A stretch of DNA of 64,000 bases from Siphonodentalium dalli (GCA_032622095.1 CP136065.1:242895530-242959529); one strand, 5' to 3'; counted from the first letter of the stretch, positions 40,873 through 50,934 are shown. The notes: a model not told the origin generated them from the letters alone. Numbers and translations are program-made.

Positions 40873-41310
40873 CAAGTATGTTTTGATAATATACATATAC
40901 GCCTAAGTAGGGGTTCTGGATAATTGGATATAATCTTCTCCGTACTGCAAAGTGTTCCAGAATTTTACATCCACGGGATAACACAACGTTACGAAGTCCG
41001 TATAACCACTGCACAATGATCGTTGGACATGCATCAGCCCGTCTATGGTACTTCTATATGCACAATATAACTGTGCTGACGTGGCACAGTCTATTCCAGC
41101 ATCAAGAACTGCGTAGTAACTGAATGTGGCACATATAACGCTCTTTATACTATTACAATAATGCGAAACGCTCTTTAATGCTACGCCACAGGTCACCATA
41201 TTGTTTATTTTTCGCACATTATGTATCGTGGGAACCATTATATGCGTGTTGGTAGACCGAAATGATAAATTGCGGATACTTCTTCTTTTTCCGTTACAGT
41301 CCACCATCAA
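40873..41310 (-). CDS. Unrecognised ORF, possible exons (weak)
   Basis: A 135-codon ORF starts at 41,310 on the minus strand with Cys-containing segments such as NMVTCGVALKSVSHYCNS. Upstream, CATATATTAG at about 41,330 could be an acceptor. An overlapping frame ends at CTTGAG-GTAAAT (donor near 40,872). I recognise no domain. In AT-rich non-coding DNA an ORF this long can occur by chance, so coding status is unproven. Confidence 0.2.
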
Positions 41311-42316
41311 CTTGCTGGTGATTATGACTAATATATGTTGGCAACGACTGGCGATAATTTCTCTTCAAGATTAGGGTTTGTAATAATATAATTGTAATTG
41401 ATTTGATTTGAATTTGAATTTGGAAGTCATGATTAGTTGATTGGATTCTTTACGGGTCGAATGGGTTTTCTGGGACGTCCAGCATGGATTTAGTTGGTTC
41501 ATCATCCTGGTCCTGAACTCATCGACTGGAATGATGGTGACTATTTCAGTTGGTATAGCATTCCATTCACTTGTCAGGTCTGGGTGAACCTGAAATGTAG
41601 CTACTATTAGCTAGAACTAGCTATTATTGCTCGTTCTGGCTATTAAAAATCGGTCTGCATTGGGTTTGTGTGAATGCCTGATGTAAACAAGATTTTTCCG
41701 AATGTCAACCACCACCGAATCTGATTCGGCAGATTGAATAACGGATTTAGACGAAGATTTCCGAAACTCTGAGTCCAACTTTTTATCGGAAAATAGACTA
41801 AAAGACCAGAGAATTCAGCTTAACTATATTTATAATGTGAGTATTTTAATAACCGCCTGTTATTCATCTTTTTGTGTCAGAATCTTCAGCCCATGGTCTG
41901 ACAATATTCGCCATTTTGATCAAGATATATCACGTGATTTAAATGACCAATCGAATTTAAGAAATAAGATTTTAATCGATATTACTCCTACTTACCTCGT
42001 CGGTTTAAAAAACTACGGAAAGCCGATTCGTTATACAATACAGTTTTAAATAATTACACTCTAATTCGGATATTAATTAATACACAGAGACAACAAAGTG
42101 TGCATTGGATGTTTAAAGGCAGGAACAAAAGCATTCGTTGCTATAACCTGGAATAGATTATTGCTATGAGATACAAATTGTCGAAATGGCAATGATTTGC
42201 ACACGTGGGTGACGATAATGACATTCCTCTTGAATAATGTATTGATATATTAGCAAAGAAATACTATTGAAGCAGTTATATGATAAATTGATGAAAATAT
42301 TTATATATTGTAGATC
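41311..42316. other. Gene-free stretch upstream of the DUF6589-like gene
   Basis: No convincing coding sequence. A perfect minus-strand splice donor (GACGAG-GTAAGT) lies at about 41,996 and a short palindrome TAGCTAGAACTAGCTA near 41,611. TATTGTAG just before 42,314 could be an acceptor for an untranslated first exon of the plus-strand gene. Confidence 0.4.
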
Positions 42317-42509
42317 ATGTCAGGGAAGCGAGGAAGACCGACAACGGTTGGCACATGCGGTTGCAATAAGCATGAAGAATTTACCAGTTCATTGGCAACT
42401 CCATCGTATGTAGTAGAAAAGATCACCAGCGGAAGAATTAAAAAGAAGATCATCAATGTGCTGAAACAACATGGCCATATCACTGCACACCAGCTGTTTC
42501 TGTGTACAG
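42317..42509 (+). CDS. DUF6589-like gene exon 1
   Basis: Begins ATG-TCA-GGG (MSGKRGRPTTVGTCGCNKH) with a GRP motif resembling an AT-hook and a CxC pair. It ends at ACAG-GTAAGT, a near-perfect donor, phase 1. The last codons and exon 2 give FLCTGCAAYAEEN. Confidence 0.75.
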
Positions 42510-45500
42510 GTAAGTGCTGTTTTTTTGACACACATTAATTACTTTTGATACATGTGAGCATAATGACTGGTTATCATCTTAAGTAGCTAACTAAATGGGT
42601 AGCTTTTGTGAGTCAAACATTATGAGTACCTGCATTTACAATAGAACCCAAGTCCCTCCCCCAATCAACGACGCTACTGTTCCAGGCCATATCAACGGAA
42701 ATTACGATTACAGTTGTGTGACATTAAATATACCGGTAAATAATTAGTTGTCAACTTATATGTTTGTAATGTTTCACTTTAATATATTTCTCTTTTTTTA
42801 TTTTTGCATTAAATAGGTTGTGCCGCATATGCAGAAGAAAACTTGCTGGGAGAGATTACATCCGAAGCAATGATGGTGGATACCGACCAAACTACGATGC
42901 CAAGCGTAGTGACAAGAATCCGAGAATGCGACGATTCCGAGGTTTGTTCAGTAGTGTCTAAATAATGTCACCAAAAAGCATAGCATCTCAATTGAGTTAT
43001 TTCAGTTGTGCATACTGAGAAAAATACGGATGCATGTGCCTATAATTGAAGCAGATGTCGTTAACAATAAAAATTCCACTATTCCACAAACTGACATATA
43101 AAGAGTAACTATAGCTACCCCCTGTGGTATACTGTATATTGTTATGCATTAATGGCATACAACTGTATATAGGGATACTATTTCCATGTAAAATTTGATA
43201 TAGGTTTGTGGTTTTCGTTGATAAGGTATTCAATTGTGGTAGAGCACAGGGGTGGGTCTTCAGTGAACCATCATGCTATATCACAAACATTTGTGGGGCT
43301 CTGAGTCCAAACATCATTCTGGCATGGTCTATGGAAACACTAAGCCTACCTTAAAAGTCTTCTATATATTTATTCGTCCTCATTTATCAAACGGAACACA
43401 TCGACAGTCACACAATTACGACCGATGGTTCAAATATTATGATGTATTTATCTTTTGTTTCAGATAACCGATATAGCAGCAGCTCTTGGCGAACGCCTGT
43501 CTGGTTCTGTGTTTGAAGACACTAAAAATCTGCGTCATCGAGCAGATGATATTAAGTTGATGATCGAACCGAAGCACTTTCTTGCAGCAGCAAACCAAGC
43601 CATCATAGCCTTTTTGGCAGCAGTAACGGCGGTCAACATCAACAGTCGGGAAACTCCACCGAAAAAACTCTTATCTCTGGCGCTGGCGTATGATCAAATC
43701 TTGTACACAGGATCCCTCAATTTTATAGGTTGAATGCAAATAATCATCGAGAAAACGCATTGCTTGATACACGAGTGGTGAGCCGGCTACATATGGGATT
43801 AATGTATAACCCCGTATTCAACATGTTATGCCAATGAAGTAGCCATCACCATAATGTAACCAATTGCATGACAGTTTAAAAACAAAATGCTGATAAAATG
43901 TCCAGACAAAATTGTGTCCATGGACAGACGGATTGAATGGACAGACGGACGAACTAACTGAACATTATTATCTTCACGTGCAGTACAATACATAGAGTAG
44001 AATGTAATTTCTACATGTGTAATTGTGGAAGCTAACCAGCGTTGTATTCATACAAGATTTGTCTATATGCTCTTTTTCAGGTCCTATATCTTTCTTCATC
44101 ACAATCATAACATATTTCGTCACTGCAAGCAAAACATCAACATCAACATCAACATCAGCGCACCAATCAGACCATCAGCAGCGTACAAGTCAATCTTGAA
44201 ATGGTTTAACATTTTATCAGCCAAACCACTGCCAACACCACAAGAAGGATCTGTGATAACATTTGTGGACAACAACCAGGTCGTTGGAAAGCGCTGGAAG
44301 GTTTCAGCTGATTCTAAGGCAGAAGTCAGCGTCACCACAACTCTCGTCCACTTCATCCCGAATTTTCAACTCAACATGCAATTCAATATCGACCTCTCTC
44401 CAGCACATTGGCTAAATTTTAAAAACTTTAACTCCATTCGCAAACTTCCATCTGTCAACACTACCTGCCGATCCATTATTTCATCTTTCCGAAACAAGTT
44501 TCTATCTGAGCGCATTGCGGCTGTACATCGTGACCAACGACACAACAACGGTTTATACACAGACAGCATCGATGCATCGATCATCAGTGACCCATCAGCC
44601 GCAGACTTGCCGCACTCCGATCAACCCACCGACCCTTATGCCGAAGTACCAGAGTTTCACCAGCCACCACCTCAGGTAATCCTAGGAGATCCGATAATGC
44701 TAAATCCGTCACCCCACCAGTCGATCATGGATGTACTACAGGAAATCCAACTCCGCCTGTTAACACATCGATCGTGGACAATTGTTGGTGGTGATGGTGT
44801 TCCATTTCTCGCCATCTGTAAATTGATCGACACTATATATAAATGTCCAATATGTCAGGAACTCATTAACGGAGAAGAGACGTGCAACAAGCACCTGAAA
44901 TCTTCTCACGACACCTCCATTGCCAAAGACATCATCACTCATCATCGTTGCTTCAGAGCAACATCATCCCAGTAGCGGGGCTCGGCCACTTGGAAATTAA
45001 CACATTACGCCTGCTTTTCCGACTGCTGTGGGATGTTATTCTGGTGGACCTGGCGAAGATGCTCGGCTTTAACTCACCAAAGGCGTTAGCAACTTGCCGA
45101 GCTGCTTCCAATCATCACAAGTCTTGGCAGATACTGCAGATCTTTCTTCATGGTACAGCTGACGAACTCCTTCCTTTCTGCCGTTTTTGTCTAACACGCT
45201 GCATACCACCAACACTAGAGAACTACAACCAATGGATCAACACAGTAAGAAACCCTAACTATGCCTTTATGAACGAAAACGTCTTGGAGTATATCTATAC
45301 GCTCCATCTGTTCCGCTCTGCCGTCCGTCGAAATAATTCTGTTCTGATCAACCTCACAAAACTGAAACTATCACCTCTCTTCTATGGCACATTCCATCCA
45401 CACTATCAGGAACTTCTGCTGCGGGAACGAATGACCATCGCACAAGCGCCAACAGATGTCTCCACCTTTCTGATCAAAACCCAATCGATGAGTGTCTCTG

Positions 45501-48500
45501 GACATCCCAGCCAAGGCGAAGATGGTGAATTCATCCTTGAAAGCAGAAATCGACGGATTAAAATGTGTTTGCCACCGGGTGTGCCCGACGAACGTAGATG
45601 GGTGAGAGCATCGAGGACCTTTGATGTGGTGGAAGAGGTGAATATAATTATCTTACAAAACGTCGCTCATCTACTAACTTCACAACGTATGTCACTAATA
45701 TGTGCTTCTTGGTACAATCACGAGGTTTGCACCACAATCACCAACTGCTCGCAATACTATCTAGAGATCACTGTTTTTCTGCCGGTAAATTCAGCCATCT
45801 GCAGGTCTTGAACGCACATCAGTATTATTTCTAGGTCAGTTTTCGACTGAATTTGTACAATGCTATTATTTAACAACCAATACGCGAATATCAAAGAAAC
45901 CATGAGCCGTAGTAAATGCGTGGCATAGCTCGCTGCAAACACCATGACAGGCTTTAACGCTGCCATAATAAATACGATGAAATTCAGCAAGTTCAACGGA
46001 GGTCGGCGTGTATTGTGTAAGATATACTGCATAAGTTCAGAATCTCCATTGGCAATCATAATCGTGCTATTGATTGTGTGTTCCGATCAAATTTGATTAC
46101 GACATTCACAATTCTACATAATAATAGTAATATTGAACCAACCACGTTTTTTTCCATAAGAACGCTGAGACACACGACTGTGGATGGAATATCCGCATAG
46201 GAACTAACCCGTGCGCTTCCTCACATTGTGTATGTGTGAAGTGGAAGTATCATCATCATCAACAGCAATAATAACAATAATGATAACAATAATAATACTA
46301 ACAACAACAACAACAACAACATCATCATCAACACAACAGAATGATCAGGATCACCAACGAAGTCTACACAACCAAATCCATTGCTATTGGAAAACATCAT
46401 TTGCAAAAAGAGTAAAGATGAACTACTAGAAACATTTATTGTTTTGCATCATACAACAGATGCCGATGGTATCTGCACGCCCAATTGATTTTATTTCTGA
46501 TGACTTTATGGTCACCGAAGATTCCCACGCAGCCCGAGTGTACCCACTTATTGCACCCCGTCATACCACGGCACTCTAGCCACACCCACCAATGTTTTTG
46601 TCCGCTGGTGTGTCGTGTGTTACCCCACACATCTTGCAGTCGTGGTAACCACTTAGCTCATGTTCTTCGGCCTCAGTCTGTGTCTTCTCTGCGAAGTGTT
46701 TAATGGTGGGATCGATTGGACCAATCTGCAATTACAGTAATGTTCAAATCATTACACATTAATACATAAAAAACATGAGGGAATTCATAATTTCAAATAT
46801 TATTAATTTGCTCATTGGGTGAGGACGGTGGAGCGTTGGTGTTTATGGAGTACATCCGAACTCGTCTTCCCTTTACAGCAAATGAAATGAAATATATATT
46901 ATCGGTTGAGTGACAGCTACCTAAATATTAGTTAGTATGAATGTTTATAATAAGACTATGGTTCAAACTTACAGACGCTGACGTTGATGGCCCTGCCGTA
47001 CCTGGAGCAGATGGCTCGGGTGTGACGGGATCAGTTGTCGGTGATGATGCGTCTGTTATTGTTGAATTAAGAACATGTAAACATGTGGATAATTAATTGT
47101 TGCGCACTAGTGTTTTCCATTGACTACAATTCCTGATACATCATCATTTTCTACAAATTATATGAACAAATACCAGAGGAATTCCTATCATTTGCTTGCC
47201 TAATAACCACACTGGTCAATGGTTACAATCCGTGTGAAGAAATATACGGTGAAAATAGATACATTAATAACTATACCTGCTCATCCCTGTTTAATTTGTC
47301 CATATCTATCCGTGCATGTGTGAAGCAACTACTGCCTTTTGGTGTGCATTCCTGTAATATACAAAGAGTTCAGTTTAACTCGGATTGCCAAAACTTTTGA
47401 GAGTTAAATTGTTGTTAATTACCAATATAAGCATGCATATCACCACAGTTCTAGTATACAATTGTGCATTATACTAACCTTGAAAACCTCCGCCCATTCA
47501 ATGGTGCCCAATGGTAACTTCTGCCAGACGGCACCCGCAATGAGAGAAAAACTTCGCTGCCAGTCATGACAGCAAGCTCGAAGGCCTTCAAGAACAAAGC
47601 CATAATTATATTGCAGTATTACAATGAAAACACATAAGGGTTAACTCAGATCAAACATTTTGAATGTGTGCCATACTTTTGTGGAAAAGAGTCTACTCTA
47701 TAAAATAATAAGCATGTCCATGTCACATAATGCTCACTGTTATGTTCACTTTAACAAAATATCGTTTAACACTAATCACATACTTATAATTTTGGTACAG
47801 GCAATGAAGACTTTCAAGGGGAGGATATGTGGCAGGAACTCCATCGACATTTTCGATTTACCATCTGAGAATGACGGTGTCATTGAGTTTGAAATGGATG
47901 ATGATGCCGACAGTGAAGATTTGCCAACCATCAGAACTGAAAGCCAGCATCAAGTTCGTCAGAGGCCCATTGCTCGAGAGGTATCTATGTTTGTCACAAA
48001 TAGTTATTCTCGAACTGGTGCCTATTGGTAATGCCATGCTAACCCTAGAGGCTATATGTTAGTTATGTATATAATATATATAACATTATGATTTAACTTA
48101 ACTACACATATAACATGATTTTTGTGTGGTATTATTAATGCGATAATATTATATCACGTAGTCTAGCATTTCACTCTCCCCTTCAGAACATTGGAACGAT
48201 TAATTTGTATGCCAGCCATTGGATATCTATTTTGTAATTCTCCCTTGCCATGTCGAAGAATATTATCTTTTCCTTATTCTCTTTAGTCGATTATCAATGT
48301 CAAATCCATAAGGGTGAGTATGTGCTCATGACCATTGACCATACAAAGACTTAGAATATCAAAAATAACAAACCACATTTACATACATTTCACAGCAATT
48401 TACAATTAGGTATGTATTTCGCAAATTAGGTTCTTCGATGGAGACAGGAACTGAGGAAGACTGGATACCTACTCAACGATCCACAATCCAGACTACCTCA

Positions 48501-49548
48501 TACAAGTATGGGCGGTGTGGAACTGAGTAGCCAGTTGGAGCATTTCAACAACTTTTGCTCCGACTCCATGTCTTCCTACTATTCAAACTCCATCGAGAAA
48601 GCCAAATTCGGCATGCCAGACAGCAATGGGACTCTGACCATCACTCAAGAGGAAGAAGAGGCTGCAAAAGATATTTGCAATAAGAAGAAACCGGAATTGG
48701 TCAAGATGGCGACACCAATCTTGAAACAGATGCGAATGAGTGGGTATGTCGAGGAAAGCTATGGGATGAAAGTCAGATGGGATCAGGGAGTGAAACGGGC
48801 ATTAAAAAAAGACTTGGTGCTCTTCGTTAAAGATTTGCAGGAGATGGTGAAGGAGCAGCAATTAAGGGTAGATGAGCATATGCGCCAGATGTGTCCTGGG
48901 CAGAGGTGAGTTTTCAGTGTCATTGAACAAGTCCATTAGTAATAATACATGAGACATACGATCAGTTCTGTCTATCAATCTTATATAGTAAATGTTTATG
49001 ATGTCCCATCTGTGTATAGTTGTCAAGTAAACACATGGTGGAGTCCGCAATTTCTCATATATGTTTTGTAAAGTCCAGAAAACTTAAAAAAATATTTGGG
49101 AGTTTAATCAGACTTACTTTAATAAATATGGTATCTTTCCTCCCACTGAGCTGGTTATTTCGTTTTTCATTCTTGGCCACAAATTTCACTGGTATTTCCC
49201 CCCTGTGGTGTTCGACGGCCCTAGAAGACTGCCCCACTTGGTTTTTGCCCTGGTTAAATTTCGGGTGTACATCTAGTAAGCGACTCTGATATGGAGAAAT
49301 ATTAAGTATCAACATTGAACATCATCATAGTTTACACACGTTTCTACATGTAAGAAAACATCATTTAAATTCTCACTCCAACCTCTTTTACCCCAAAACA
49401 CATTGATTGTATCTTTTACTATACAATTCGTTCTCTTAAATGTCTCGTAGACAAGAAAAAGGACGCATATTGATATGTTTACACTACCACTGTTTTCAGT
49501 AAATTAAATATTTTTTGTCGTTACAGCTTTCCATACATCGCAGAATGA
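42317..49548 (+). CDS. DUF6589-like protein gene, seven exons, two frame breaks
   Basis: Seven exons with GT-AG junctions join in phase: 42,317-42,509, 42,817-42,941, 43,464-43,728, 44,081-45,637, 47,801-47,980, 48,430-48,905, 49,527-49,548. The total is 2,818 nt; two missing bases in exon 4 would give an exact 940 codons including stop. Ordered motifs match an uncharacterised invertebrate protein family that I believe is filed as DUF6589: CxC near the N-terminus, NFIG-PISF at an exon join, FVDNNQVVGKRW, a C2H2 finger, GLGHLEIN, HHKSWQILQ, VRRNN, GHPSQGEDGEFILES and LPPGVPDERRW. FVDNN, GGDGVP and GHLE supply acids (44,268, 44,793, 44,993) that could be a DDE triad; that is inference. Function is unknown. 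Intron 4 and the 3' introns hold exons of an opposite-strand MADS gene. The apparent one-base deletions could be decay or assembly error. Confidence 0.7.
42817..42941 (+). CDS. DUF6589-like gene exon 2
   Basis: The acceptor follows a T-rich tract (TTTTTGCATTAAATAG). It enters in phase 1, encodes CAAYAEENLLGEITSEAMM and MPSVVTRIRECDDSE, and exits in phase 0 at GAG-GTTTGT. Confidence 0.72.
43464..43728 (+). CDS. DUF6589-like gene exon 3
   Basis: The acceptor is TTTTGTTTCAG. It encodes ITDIAAALGERLSGSVFED and a likely helical AAANQAIIAFLAAVTAVN segment. It ends LNFIG at ATAG-GTTGAA (phase 1), so that GPISFF continues in exon 4. Without this splice the frame stops at TGA 43,732. Confidence 0.72.
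44081..45637 (+). CDS. DUF6589-like gene exon 4 (core domain, two -1 frame breaks)
   Basis: The acceptor is CTCTTTTTCAG. The exon is read as GPISFFITIITYFVTASKT, then shifts frame around the ACATCA repeat (44,140-44,190) into SILKWFNILSAKPLPTP and FVDNNQVVGKRWKVS. A C2H2 finger (CPIC, 12 residues, H, 4, H) lies at 44,845-44,905. A second shift near 44,920-44,965 leads to AGLGHLEINTLRLLF and the rest of the domain. Both shifts move the frame as a single-base deletion would. The donor is GAAGAG-GTGAAT, phase 0. No nonsense substitutions occur within the read frames. Confidence 0.75.
45757..46059 (-). CDS. Unrecognised 100-codon hydrophobic ORF
   Basis: An ATG-started minus-strand ORF with two hydrophobic stretches (LLNFIVFIMAALKPVMVFAA and LLRLMVSLIFAYWLL) that could be membrane helices. 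It lies in intron 4 of the plus-strand gene, downstream of the MADS gene. No homology recognised; chance ORF is possible. Confidence 0.2.
   Translation of the reverse strand: MIANGDSELMQYILHNTRRPPLNLLNFIVFIMAALKPVMVFAASYATHLLRLMVSLIFAYWLLNNSIVQIQSKTDLEIILMCVQDLQMAEFTGRKTVISR
46245..46345. repeat. Trinucleotide-rich microsatellite
   Basis: Interrupted runs of ATC, AAT and AAC triplets in intron 4 of the plus-strand gene. ORFs predicted across it are low-complexity and not coding. Confidence 0.9.
46435..46440 (-). terminator. Possible polyadenylation signal AATAAA
   Basis: AATAAA on the minus strand (TTTATT on plus) overlaps the stop codon of the PHD-like exon. Overlap with the stop is unusual and would give a very short 3' UTR, so it is only a candidate. 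Confidence 0.3.
46436..46725 (-). CDS. MADS gene exon 5: PHD-like zinc finger, one frame break
   Basis: The acceptor is TGTAATTGCAG. The first frame reads IGPIDPTIKHFAEKTQ and ends in a CKMC knuckle (YHDCKMCGVTHD). After a slip at the A5 run in GGACAAAAACATTGG the second frame reads HWWVWLECRGMTGCNKWVHS, GCVGI and NWACRYH. Together they give C-x2-C, C-x5-C, H-x2-C and C-x2-H in PHD order, with a wide second knuckle. The stop TAA (46,436-46,438) overlaps AATAAA on the same strand. Confidence 0.55.
46436..49315 (-). CDS. MADS-domain protein with PHD-like finger, five exons, minus strand
   Basis: Exons on the minus strand: 49,285-49,118 (or from ATG 49,315), 47,585-47,479, 47,351-47,277, 47,052-46,973, 46,725-46,436. 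The first two join in phase 0 into a full MADS domain: RGEIPVKFVAKNEKRNNQL, SGRKDTIFIK, then AFELAVMTGSEVFLSLR and PSGRSYHWAP. This aligns without gaps to the SRF/MEF2 pattern (SxRK, KAxELxxxTGxxV, GxxYxxA). MADS domains bind CArG-type DNA as dimers. A Ser/Thr/Pro linker leads to a PHD-like zinc finger. Between exons 2-3 and 3-4 and inside exon 5 the frame slips as if one base were missing each time, so this is either a decaying gene or a mis-called one. Animals normally have only SRF and MEF2; this sequence matches neither closely. Confidence 0.65.
46973..47052 (-). CDS. MADS gene exon 4 (probable linker)
   Basis: The acceptor is CAATAACAG, the donor is GCGTCT-GTAAGT. One frame gives a low-complexity linker, DASSPTTDPVTPEPSAPGT then AGPSTSAS, and leaves in phase 0, which fits exon 5 exactly. 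Its entry phase (1) does not fit exon 3 (0), again by one base. Confidence 0.45.
47277..47351 (-). CDS. MADS gene exon 3 (probable)
   Basis: The acceptor is ATATTACAG, the donor is GAGCAG-GTATAG. Its only open frame encodes ECTPKGSSCFTHARIDMD and KLNRDEQ, entered in phase 0, whereas exon 2 exits in phase 2. If splicing is literal the protein would stop after RNAHQKAVVASHMHG. A missing base near the junction would restore the longer product. Confidence 0.45.
47479..47585 (-). CDS. MADS gene exon 2: C-terminal half of MADS domain
   Basis: After TTTGTTCTTGAAG it reads AFELAVMTGSEVFLSLR, VPSGRSYHWAPLNGRRFS and ends at CAAG-GTTAGT in phase 2. The join with exon 1 gives IFIK-AFEL, the exact place where SRF has MKKAYEL. 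It forms the dimerisation strand and turn of the MADS fold. Confidence 0.72.
47801..47980 (+). CDS. DUF6589-like gene exon 5
   Basis: Exactly 60 codons from TTTTGGTACAG to GAG-GTATCT, phase 0 on both sides. It encodes AMKTFKGRICGRNS, then an acidic stretch (FEMDDDADSEDLP). Its assignment to this gene rests on matching phase and order; it also lies inside intron 1 of the minus-strand MADS gene. Confidence 0.6.
48430..48905 (+). CDS. DUF6589-like gene exon 6
   Basis: 158 codons plus 2 nt. Begins VLRWRQELRKTGYLL after AAATTAG, continues MGGVELSSQLEHFNNF, a GTLTITQEEEEAA segment and a long charged helical C-terminus. It ends CAGAG-GTGAGT, a strong donor. The open frame, charge pattern and strong donor all support coding. 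Confidence 0.65.
49118..49285 (-). CDS. MADS gene exon 1: N-terminal half of MADS domain
   Basis: Reads HPKFNQGKNQVGQSSRAVEH, then RGEIPVKFVAKNEKRNNQL and SGRKDTIFIK, ending at AAA-GTAAGT, a perfect donor, phase 0. TTTCTCCATATCAG before 49,285 could be an acceptor; otherwise the ATG at 49,315 in the same frame is the start. Basic residues and the RK pair correspond to the DNA-contacting helix of MADS proteins. Confidence 0.7.
49527..49548 (+). CDS. DUF6589-like gene exon 7 (terminal)
   Basis: A pyrimidine-rich acceptor (TTTTTTGTCGTTACAG) followed by C-TTT-CCA-TAC-ATC-GCA-GAA-TGA. With the AG left from exon 6 it encodes SFPYIAE and stop. It is too short to be certain. Confidence 0.4.
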
Positions 49549-49900
49549 GCAACGATATGCACCCCGCACGTGAATGCGCGTGATTCTGCGATAATCCGGT
49601 ACGTTTTGCACACGGGCCTTTCCATGATGGACGTAAAAATGATTTTTGTGCAAGTTTCAGGAAAGAATATCTTGTAAAACTGAAAGACTTCGGCTTGCTG
49701 ACTCCCGAAAGTGCAAGGTTTCGCTCACAAAAGTTTTATATTATCTAAATTTACTAGTGTTTTAGTCCCAAAAGTTATATTTGACTCATATTTTGTGCAA
49801 TTTTTTGCGTCTTCAGGAAATTTCCAAACCTACCATTGCCACAGGCCAAGTTAAAATGTGACTCTGGTAGCCCGGAAATCAACTGAACCGTGATTTGATA
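49549..49900. other. Gene-free stretch after the DUF6589-like gene
   Basis: No convincing ORF, repeat or polyadenylation signal. It may hold the 3' UTR of the plus-strand gene. Confidence 0.4.
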
Positions 49901-50170
49901 GTCTAAAACCAAACCGGCTCCCTGGACTGACTCTAAAACCAAACCGGCTCCCTGGACTGACTCGAAACCAAACCGGCTCCCTGGACTGACTCTAAAACCA
50001 AACCGGCTCCCTGGACTGACTCGAAAACCAAACCGGGCTCCCTGGACTGACTCGAAAACCAAACCGGCTCCCTGGACTGACTCTAAAACCAAACCGGCTC
50101 CCTGGACTGACTCGAAAACCAAGTCGGCTCCCTGGACTGACTCGAAAACCAACCCAGCTCCCTGGACTGG
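49901..50170. repeat. 30-bp minisatellite, 9 units
   Basis: Nine tandem units of the form CTCGAAAACCAAACCGGCTC followed by CCTGGACTGA. Variation is mainly T/G in CTCTAAAA versus CTCGAAAA, with one-base indels at 49,963 and 50,037. Minus-strand ORFs here translate the repeat in several frames and are not genes. Confidence 0.97.
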
Positions 50171-50934
50171 CAGGAACAAACCAATGTAAAGAGTCCACTG
50201 CTAACTGATAATCTTTCGGTTATTTGCGGGTCAACAGAAATAGTTAGGATAGTAGAATGGCTAATATTTCTTCCGTTATAGAAAGGTTTAATCAAATGAT
50301 AAATGTATACGTAAATTATAGGGTAATCGATTTAACCTTGAAATTCACTCAGTGTCAATTAAGGTTGTAATTAATTAATATGATTTCCCGGTAGGCATTA
50401 CGATTCATATGTTTTAGAATGGTAGAAAATAGTATTATTCGTAACTGAAAAATACATATTAGTTCTTCTATTACGATCATAGTTTTGATGAAACATAAAT
50501 ATTCAATGCATAAAGTGTTAGACAATACTTATGAAACTTTGCAGTTTGCAGAGGATCAAACTTGTTATCTGACTCGTGGAATGTAATCCGGAAAATGGCT
50601 GCGCACGCGTAAAGCGTTCAACTTTCACTGACTACTGTATACATATGGCTGATAATAAAACACAATACTAGTAATAGCTGATAAGCCAACCCATCACTAT
50701 TCAGTAATGTAATACTAATTTCGACCATTCTAAAACATGAATCGGCATGCCTTTTAAGACACAAAAGAACAAAGCTGCTTGTATCACAGTGAAAACTCAA
50801 ATGTATGTACATGTAAAAGTAAAACATCTTATGGCATACGTTTTGGTAACATGTAAGGCGTGAAATTGTCCAGTCACTTGTAAACACAGTTTTTGTTTTA
50901 ACAGGTGAATCCGTACATTACGACAATACAGTAC

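Noticed and set aside
41311-49900. Terminal inverted repeats around the interleaved gene pair
   Set aside because: I looked at both flanks (about 41.3-42.3 kb and 49.5-49.9 kb) and found no convincing inverted match, so I do not call a transposon boundary.
49775-50295. Minus-strand ORFs of 68-134 codons with GFRVSPGSR-type repeats
   Set aside because: Several frames are open because the 30-bp minisatellite length is a multiple of three.
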